In this document: positions 15,166 to 19,511 of the stretch, in pieces
Layout of the letters: each line of letters starts with the position of its first letter
Numbering within the stretch: position 1 is the stretch's first letter
From: Alphaproteobacteria bacterium
GTDB taxonomy: Bacteria > Pseudomonadota > Alphaproteobacteria > ATCC43930 > CGMCC-115725
Reading direction: 5' to 3'
Length of the DNA: 19,511 nucleotides
Assembly (NCBI GenBank): GCA_028866355.1
Contig: JAGWIH010000010.1
Location: 1-19,511, forward strand
Program-made: the position numbers and the translations under genes
The notes under the pieces: generated by a model
What the model saw: the letters and a program-made list of their open reading frames with translations, nothing else
Databases searched by the model: none
Told to the model about the DNA's origin: nothing

Positions 15166-15186
15166 CACACGCCCGCTGGACGTGTG
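15166..15186. repeat. inverted repeat before the glycosyltransferase gene
   Basis: CACACG, nine bases, CGTGTG, located 18 bp upstream of the 15148 start and 66 bp after the DUF2189 stop. An AT-rich block with a TATATT-like hexamer (minus strand, 15215-15210) lies just upstream, but no -35 partner was found. Operator or leader hairpin are both possible. Confidence 0.25.
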
Positions 15187-15251
15187 ATCACTCCGTGCCG
15201 CCGCGATTTAATATATTGGCCGGATTTGTGGCCGCGACGCGCCCCGATTCC

Positions 15252-16121
15252 TTACGGCCGCACCGCCTTGCGATAGAGATGCCACGTGGCGTGGCCGAGG
15301 ATCGGAAACACCACCACCAGCCCGAGCAGCAACGGCAGCGAGCCGATCACCAAACCCGCCGCGATCACAGCGCCCCACGCCGCCATGACGGCCGGGTTGT
15401 GGGTGACGACGCGGATCGATGTGGCGATCGCGGCATCGATGCCCGCATCGCGATCGAGCAGCAGCGCGAACGACACCACGCTGATCGTCGACACCAGCAC
15501 GGCGAAAAGAAATCCGACGCCGATGCCGACACCAATCATCGCCCAACCGCGTTCGGTGGCGACGGCCTCATGAATGAAAACGCCGAACGATGCCGGCAAC
15601 GCCGGTCCGAGCGTGACGCGGTAGATCACCGCCGCCGCGCCCAGCCACAGCAGGAAGATCGCCAGCAACAGCACCCCGAGCATGACGATGGCGGCGAAGG
15701 ATGGCGCGTACACGATCCGGAAGGCGGTCGCCCAAGTCACCTCTTCGCCGCGCTCGCGACGCCGGCTCATCTCCAACAGGCCGACGGCCGCCAGCGGGCC
15801 AAGCAAGGCGAAGCCAGCGACGAGCGGGAACAGCAACGGCAGCATGTGCGCACCGAACACCATGCGACCGAGGACGAAGCCGGCCAACGGATAGAAAGCG
15901 CACAGGAAGATGACGTCGCTGCGGCAGGCGCCGAAATCGGCGGCGCCGCGGATCAAGGCTTCGCGCAGATCGGCAAGACCGATGCGCCGCACGATCGGCT
16001 GCGGCGAATGCAGGGTCGCCGGAACGTGCTCGAGCGCACGACCCGCCGCCTCAAGCCCCGCCGCGGCGTGGCGCAGCTGGTCGATACCCCATTCGATCGG
16101 ATTACGGATGGTTTCCGCCAT
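15252..16121 (-). CDS. DUF2189 integral membrane protein
   Basis: 289 residues with six hydrophobic segments. The family (PF09955) is recognised from DLREALIRGAADF (51-63) followed by RSDVIFLCAFYPLAG, and from the C-terminal block SFALLLDRDAGIDAAIATS (217-235), VVTHNPAVMAAWG (238-250) and PILGHATWHLYRKAV (273-287). Function is unknown; homologues in alphaproteobacteria are often found near respiratory genes, a point recalled from general knowledge. The start is well supported: GGAGG lies 7 nt before the ATG. The DUF6455 gene lies 111 bp upstream on the same strand, separated by a perfect hairpin, so the two may be partially coupled. Confidence 0.92.
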   Translation of the reverse strand: MAETIRNPIEWGIDQLRHAAAGLEAAGRALEHVPATLHSPQPIVRRIGLADLREALIRGAADFGACRSDVIFLCAFYPLAGFVLGRMVFGAHMLPLLFPLVAGFALLGPLAAVGLLEMSRRRERGEEVTWATAFRIVYAPSFAAIVMLGVLLLAIFLLWLGAAAVIYRVTLGPALPASFGVFIHEAVATERGWAMIGVGIGVGFLFAVLVSTISVVSFALLLDRDAGIDAAIATSIRVVTHNPAVMAAWGAVIAAGLVIGSLPLLLGLVVVFPILGHATWHLYRKAVRP

Positions 16122-16196
16122 GACGTTCCTCCGTCAACACCGGTCACCGGAATTAAATCCTAGACCCGGCTGACGGGTTCCGCCAGACGACGCGCG

Positions 16197-16217
16197 GGGA
16201 CTTTGGCTCAAAGTCCC
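16197..16217 (-). terminator. perfect 9-bp hairpin after the DUF6455 gene
   Basis: GGGACTTTG, loop GCT, CAAAGTCCC: nine perfect pairs with a three-base loop, beginning 15 nt after the DUF6455 stop. No U-tract follows on either strand, so it may attenuate, or stabilise the DUF6455 message, rather than fully terminate. A weaker ACCCG/CGGGT stem lies further toward the DUF2189 gene. Confidence 0.55.
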
Positions 16218-16232
16218 GTGATCAATTCGCGC

Positions 16233-16667
16233 TCAATGCTGCATCGCTGCGGTGCGAACGCGCTCCTTGAGCGCATGCCAATAATCGGAATTCGGGCAAA
16301 ATTCCTCGTAGCCCTCGGTCCGACCGCTATCGAGCCAATGCCGGCACTCGCTCTGATGGGCGCAAACCGCGCAGGTGCGTTGAATCGCACGCTGCGTCTG
16401 CGGTCCGTCGTGCATCGGATCAACGCCGAGCCGCGCGGCCATGCCGCCGAAGAGGCGGCTCGACAGCGGATAGTTGCTGATAACGGGATCGAGTTCGCCG
16501 CGATCGATTTGCAGATCCGCGAGGACACTGTCGAGCACGCCGCTGCGGTCGCACTCCAACAGTTCCTGGCGCAACGCATGGCGCGCCGCCAAATCGCGCA
16601 GGCCGGTGCGCGCACGGCTCACCAGACGGCCGAAAATCGAACCCGAAGTTGCACAAACTTCGCTCAT
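16233..16667 (-). CDS. DUF6455 family four-cysteine protein
   Basis: 144 residues. The C-terminal half matches the DUF6455 pattern: GGMAARLGVD (74-83), then an amphipathic helix (TQRAIQR), C99-x-x-C102-x5-C108-x-x-W111-L, and F123-C124-P-N. The four cysteines are spaced as in a metal or Fe-S site; which, if any, is bound is not known. No signal peptide, so probably cytoplasmic. The N-terminal 60 residues are helical and less conserved. The start is supported by AGGAG about 8 nt before ATG 16667. A near-consensus FNR/FixK box is centred about 70 bp upstream of the start, suggesting induction at low oxygen. The DUF2189 gene follows after a hairpin. Confidence 0.85.
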   Translation of the reverse strand: MSEVCATSGSIFGRLVSRARTGLRDLAARHALRQELLECDRSGVLDSVLADLQIDRGELDPVISNYPLSSRLFGGMAARLGVDPMHDGPQTQRAIQRTCAVCAHQSECRHWLDSGRTEGYEEFCPNSDYWHALKERVRTAAMQH

Positions 16668-16730
16668 CGCCGGTCTCCTCGCTGCCCAATGCGGGCAATC
16701 GGCAGCCTACCGGGCACAACAGGAAGCGCC

Positions 16731-16744
16731 TTGATTTAGATCAT
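16731..16744. promoter_or_regulatory. FNR/FixK-type binding site
   Basis: TTGATTTAGATCAT matches the FNR/FixK/Anr consensus TTGAT-N4-ATCAA at nine of ten fixed positions. It lies in the 284-bp divergent gap between the DUF6455 gene (start 16667, minus) and the YkoP-like gene (start 16952, plus). If it acts as a class II site at -41.5, transcription toward DUF6455 would begin near 16696, leaving a leader of about 29 nt. The distance to the YkoP-like gene (about 210 bp) makes control of that gene less likely. Confidence 0.65.
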
Positions 16745-16951
16745 TGGCCCGGCGAAGAGCCCTTACAGCCGTTGCGGCGGCGATCGATGACCGTGGGGTT
16801 AAACGCGCCGGTATGTCCCGCCGGCGGCCGCACGGGCGGCGTGGCACCGGAAGGGCCGATTGCCGCAGGCATTGATCCGCCGGCACCGGAGGTGTTCCAT
16901 ACGGATCGACATTCCGACCGATCGCGGCCGCGAACAGCCAATCGAGGCGGG

Positions 16952-17590
16952 ATGAACGAAGACTTGAGCATCGGCTCCGTCGCTGCCCGCGCGGCATCTT
17001 CTCGCGCCGGGACCGGGTGGCTGCGCCGTTCGATCTTCGCGCTCGACACTTACCTGCGGCGCCAGCACGGCATCGTCGAATTCACCACCAGGCCGGACTG
17101 CATCCTGCGCATGGCACCCGCCGTCGCGCCGCGCGCACTCACGCTGTCGGACGGCACGTCGGTCCGAGCCGGCGATCCGCTGCTCGATCTGCACCTTTGG
17201 AACGAGCACGTGCCGGCGATCCCGCCGGGCGGCGTGACGCTGCGTTGGGCGACCGCCGCCGCGCGGTGCGCGCGCAACAGCTTGCGCGTGCTGGCGGCGG
17301 AGACGCGCGCCGGACACACGCCGGATTTCGTCGCCTTGCGCGGCTGCCTGCGCTTTGACGGCCGGCTGTTGCAAGCGCCGTTCGCCAGCTGCGGATTCGA
17401 CACCGTGATCGAAACGCCACACTCGGCCGGCGCCTGGGTGCACGAGATTGGCGAAGCCTGCTTGGTCGCGATGCTGCTGTGGGCGTTCAATCCGGCGGGG
17501 CTCCGCCATGCTCATCTGATGCACCCGTGCCGTTTCGTCTGGATGTCGCGCACCCGCCTGCTCGAACGCCACGGCCGGCTGCGCGCTTGA
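16952..17590 (+). CDS. YkoP-like domain protein
   Basis: 212 residues. From about 26 on it resembles the YkoP-like domain: RSIFALDTYLRRQHGIVEF, DCILRMA (49-55), LSDGTSVRAGDPLLDLHLWNEH (65-86), then a helix rich in Arg and Ala (98-120) and a tail with HEIGEAC and R196. Function is unknown; related domains occur alone or fused to polysaccharide deacetylases. No signal peptide or membrane helix. ATG 16952 is chosen because GAGG precedes it closely and the domain begins soon after. The frame extends open to 16649, but that stretch crosses the FNR box and the DUF6455 start and has low-complexity, non-conserved sequence. Ends 133 bp before the histidine-kinase gene, same strand. Confidence 0.72.
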   Translation: MNEDLSIGSVAARAASSRAGTGWLRRSIFALDTYLRRQHGIVEFTTRPDCILRMAPAVAPRALTLSDGTSVRAGDPLLDLHLWNEHVPAIPPGGVTLRWATAAARCARNSLRVLAAETRAGHTPDFVALRGCLRFDGRLLQAPFASCGFDTVIETPHSAGAWVHEIGEACLVAMLLWAFNPAGLRHAHLMHPCRFVWMSRTRLLERHGRLRA

Positions 17591-17611
17591 CCGCCGAAAA
17601 ACCGCGGTCCG

Positions 17612-17686
17612 ACTCGTTAACCAAATGCTACGAGTTCACCGACATAGTATGTTAAGCACGCGATTGTCGATCGGTTAGCAATCGCG
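17612..17686. promoter_or_regulatory. two inverted repeats with 12-base centres before the histidine-kinase gene
   Basis: ACTCGT-N12-ACGAGT (17612-17635) and CGCGATTG-N12-CAATCGCG (17659-17686) lie side by side in the 133-bp gap between the YkoP-like gene and the kinase. The first centre holds TTAACCAA, close to the CtrA half-site TTAACCAT. A palindrome ACCGCGGT (17601-17608) is also present. They could be operators, or hairpins ending the YkoP-like transcript; there is no T-run. Confidence 0.35.
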
Positions 17687-17723
17687 CGTCCGGGGTCCTC
17701 AGCCACCGAACCTGTCCGCCATC

Positions 17724-19151
17724 GTGCAGCTCGACATTCATACGCTCAGCGCGATCAGCACTGCGCTGCTTCTCGGGATCGCGACGGTCCTTGGAACCCT
17801 CGCGCTGTCCAACCGGCGCCATCGCACCGTCGTTGGCAGCTTTGCGACGGGTTATGGATTACTCGCCGCCGGCTTCGTCGGTCTCAGCCTGCGCAACATC
17901 GCACCTTCATTCATCAGCATCGTCCTGGCCAATTGCCTTCTCGGCAGCGCCATCGTCCTGTTCTGGCGCGGTACGCGCTATATCGTCGGCAAGACGCCGT
18001 GCCGCGACATCGAGGCGGGATTGATCGCCGGGCTGACGCTGTTTTTTCTTTACTTCACCTATGCGGAGCCGAATACGCACGCGCGGCTGCTCGTCCTCAC
18101 CGTCTTCCTCGTCATCGCGTTGTGGCTCAGCGGCGTCGAATTGTGGCCGAAGGCGAAAACCGCCTGGGGTCCGGAGCGGCTGTTATTCGGCACGTGCATT
18201 TTTGGGACGACACTTTTCGGCGCGCGCATCGCGCTGCTGCTGACGCGGGCGAACCCGCCCGATTTGATGCACATGACGCCACCGCAAGCGACGGCGTTCC
18301 TGCTGCTGCCCATCGTCAACGACATTGTCCTCGCCTACGGCGTCACGTGGTACGCGCTGTCGAAGGTGAACGACGAGTTGCTGGCGCAGCGCATGGCGCT
18401 GCTCGATGCCAAGGAGGAAGCCGAACACGCCAATCAGGTGAAGTCGCGATTTCTCGCGAATATGAGCCACGAGCTGCGGACGCCGCTCAACGCCATCATC
18501 GGCTTTTCGCAGATCATCAAGGACGGCCTGATGGGGCCAGGCAAGCCGATCTACGCCAACTATGCCCACGACATCTTCAACGCCGGCGAGCATCTGCTGC
18601 AGATCATCAACAACCTGCTCGACATCTCGAAGATCGAAGCCGGCAAGACCGAGTTGCGCGAAGAAGTGGTCGATCCTGTGGCGATCGTGCGCGACAGCGT
18701 CGCCGCGATGCGCGTTCAGGCGGCCGCCAAGCAACTCGAGCTCGTCGCCGACATTCCACCGAACACGCCGTTCATCCACGCCGATGCCGTGCGCCTACGC
18801 CAGATCCTGATCAATTTGGTGTCGAACGCGGTCAAATTCACCGAAACGGGCCAGGTCAAAATCTCCGTCGCGTTCGACGCGGCGTCCGGTTTCTGCTTCG
18901 CGGTTACCGACACGGGCATCGGCATGGCGCCCGAGGAGATCGGGACCGCGCTCGAGCCGTTCGGCCAGGTCGACAACGCGATCAGCAAGAAATACGCCGG
19001 CACCGGCCTTGGCCTGCCGCTGGCCAAGACCCTGGTGATGCTGCATGGCGGCCGGCTGGAAATCGCCAGCATCAAGGGCAGCGGCACCACGATTGCCGCG
19101 CGCCTGCCGCCCGAACGGATCGTCTGGAAGGTCCGCGAAGCCGCCGCCTGA
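17724..19151 (+). CDS. membrane sensor histidine kinase (PleC/DivJ-like catalytic core, 7-TM input)
   Basis: 475 residues from a GTG start. Residues 1-212 form about seven hydrophobic helices (8-30, 36-56, 62-82, 98-113, 121-140, 152-174, 189-212) with no recognised sensor domain. A coiled linker (213-242) leads to HisKA: FLANMSHELRTPLNAIIGF (243-261) with phospho-acceptor H249, and HLLQIINNLLDISKIEAG (290-307). The ATPase domain has the N box NLVSNAVKF (364-372), G1 D396-TGIG, the F box around FGQVD and G2 GTGLGL (426-431). All catalytic parts are intact and no receiver domain is attached. It autophosphorylates at the inner membrane and should signal to a response regulator, but none is encoded in this window. 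The GTG has no clear Shine-Dalgarno, so the start is tentative; the first helix begins at once. Confidence 0.93.
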   Translation: MQLDIHTLSAISTALLLGIATVLGTLALSNRRHRTVVGSFATGYGLLAAGFVGLSLRNIAPSFISIVLANCLLGSAIVLFWRGTRYIVGKTPCRDIEAGLIAGLTLFFLYFTYAEPNTHARLLVLTVFLVIALWLSGVELWPKAKTAWGPERLLFGTCIFGTTLFGARIALLLTRANPPDLMHMTPPQATAFLLLPIVNDIVLAYGVTWYALSKVNDELLAQRMALLDAKEEAEHANQVKSRFLANMSHELRTPLNAIIGFSQIIKDGLMGPGKPIYANYAHDIFNAGEHLLQIINNLLDISKIEAGKTELREEVVDPVAIVRDSVAAMRVQAAAKQLELVADIPPNTPFIHADAVRLRQILINLVSNAVKFTETGQVKISVAFDAASGFCFAVTDTGIGMAPEEIGTALEPFGQVDNAISKKYAGTGLGLPLAKTLVMLHGGRLEIASIKGSGTTIAARLPPERIVWKVREAAA

Positions 19152-19480
19152 TCGGCCGCACCGGCCTCAACGTCGCGGTGCCGTTACGGACTCACCAAGC
19201 TTCCGGCTAATCCTCCACTGTCGAGCCGACCCTTCGTCTAACGGAATTTTCATCTCGTCTGGCAAGGCCGTCTCCTAACTAACTTACATTTCATGCAAAC
19301 GCCGGTGCCTGGCATGCCAGCATAGGGTGACATTGCACGGTCACAAACCGCACGGAGGTCATGCCGAATTTTTCCGAAGCGCCTGTCGGCACCGCATCGG
19401 TCGGCGCGAAGCCGGACATGCAGCCGTGCCAAGCCGACAAATTTGAAATTAACAAACAAGAACTGAAAGGGAGAACGTCC
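19152..19480. other. 329-bp intergenic region before the right-edge gene
   Basis: No convincing gene lies here. Seen are a 12-bp perfect palindrome CTGGCATGCCAG (19309-19320), a dyad GTGAC-N8-GTCAC (19327-19344), and an A-rich leader (about 19440-19470). An in-frame ATG at 19361 preceded by GGAGG offers an alternative start for the right-edge gene. No clear -35/-10 pair and no terminator with a T-run after the kinase were found. Confidence 0.5.
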
Positions 19481-19511
19481 ATGAAACGCGTTGTACTGCT
19501 CGCCGGAACCG
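19481..19511 (+). CDS. start of a probably exported protein, cut by the window edge
   Basis: Only ten codons are visible: M-K-R-V-V-L-L-A-G-T. The basic start followed by a hydrophobic run resembles a Sec signal peptide. The ATG follows AAGGGAG at about 7 nt, a good ribosome site. The frame is open back to another ATG at 19361, with GGAGG 2 nt before it, which would add 40 residues; the signal-like start at 19481 is preferred. No family can be assigned. Confidence 0.55.
   Translation, partial: MKRVVLLAGT

Noticed and set aside
16218..16227. Second FNR-like sequence (GTGATCAATT)
   Set aside because: Only one half-site is present and the spacing to any partner is wrong.
16649..16951. Upstream extension of the YkoP-like protein to ATG 16649
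   Set aside because: It would run through the FNR box and over the DUF6455 start, and the extra 101 residues are low complexity; ATG 16952 has its own ribosome site.
19327..19344. CRP-like site GGTGACATTGCACGGTCAC
   Set aside because: The two half-sites are too far apart for the CRP consensus TGTGA-N6-TCACA; listed only as a dyad.
1..19511. CRISPR array, insertion sequence, prophage or integration site next to the tRNA
   Set aside because: No short spaced direct repeats, transposase, integrase or duplicated tRNA 3' end were seen; the 102-bp periodicity at 5080-5800 is explained by TPR units.

Overview
The window is high-GC chromosomal DNA with no phage, transposon or plasmid signature. The gene families point to an alphaproteobacterium, probably of the Rhodospirillales or Rhizobiales type: a PAS_5 regulator, DUF2189 and DUF6455 proteins, a PleC/DivJ-like histidine kinase, an FNR/FixK-type box and many GTG starts. 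The exact genus cannot be read from the sequence.

Layout, left to right. A tRNA-Leu(UAA), a CinA N-terminal-domain protein and an EamA/DMT transporter with a strongly histidine-rich tail lie on the minus strand (6-2016). Divergent from them are type I methionine aminopeptidase (map) and a small secreted cysteine-containing protein (2085-3352, plus). Next comes a long minus-strand block (10930 to 3388). It holds a branched-chain-amino-acid-type (HAAT) ABC transporter with a Tat-exported binding protein, LivH, a natural LivM-LivG fusion and LivF. Downstream in the same direction are a TPR protein with a seven-helix membrane domain and a PAS_5 protein. On the plus strand follow RadC (11124-11816) and a HAD-UbiA fusion (12042-13556). 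The UbiA gene overlaps tail-to-tail with a minus-strand GT-C-type membrane glycosyltransferase (13529-15148). Further minus-strand genes encode a DUF2189 membrane protein and a DUF6455 four-cysteine protein; the latter is preceded by a near-consensus FNR/FixK box. The right end carries, on the plus strand, a YkoP-like protein, an orphan 7-TM hybrid-less histidine kinase and the first codons of a probably exported protein cut by the window edge.

How the genes fit together. The liv block is one transport operon: binding protein, intercistronic hairpin, then three genes chained by 4-bp overlaps. The UbiA-like transferase and the GT-C enzyme together suggest a lipid-linked sugar route (polyprenyl-phosphate pentose made by one, used by the other), with the fused HAD domain a candidate for the phosphatase step. 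DUF6455 and DUF2189 may form a low-oxygen-responsive unit. No complete new defence or mobile system is visible. The most notable items are the HAD-UbiA/GT-C pair, the FNR-box DUF6455-DUF2189 unit, the TPR-7TM fusion behind the liv operon, and the LivM-LivG fusion.
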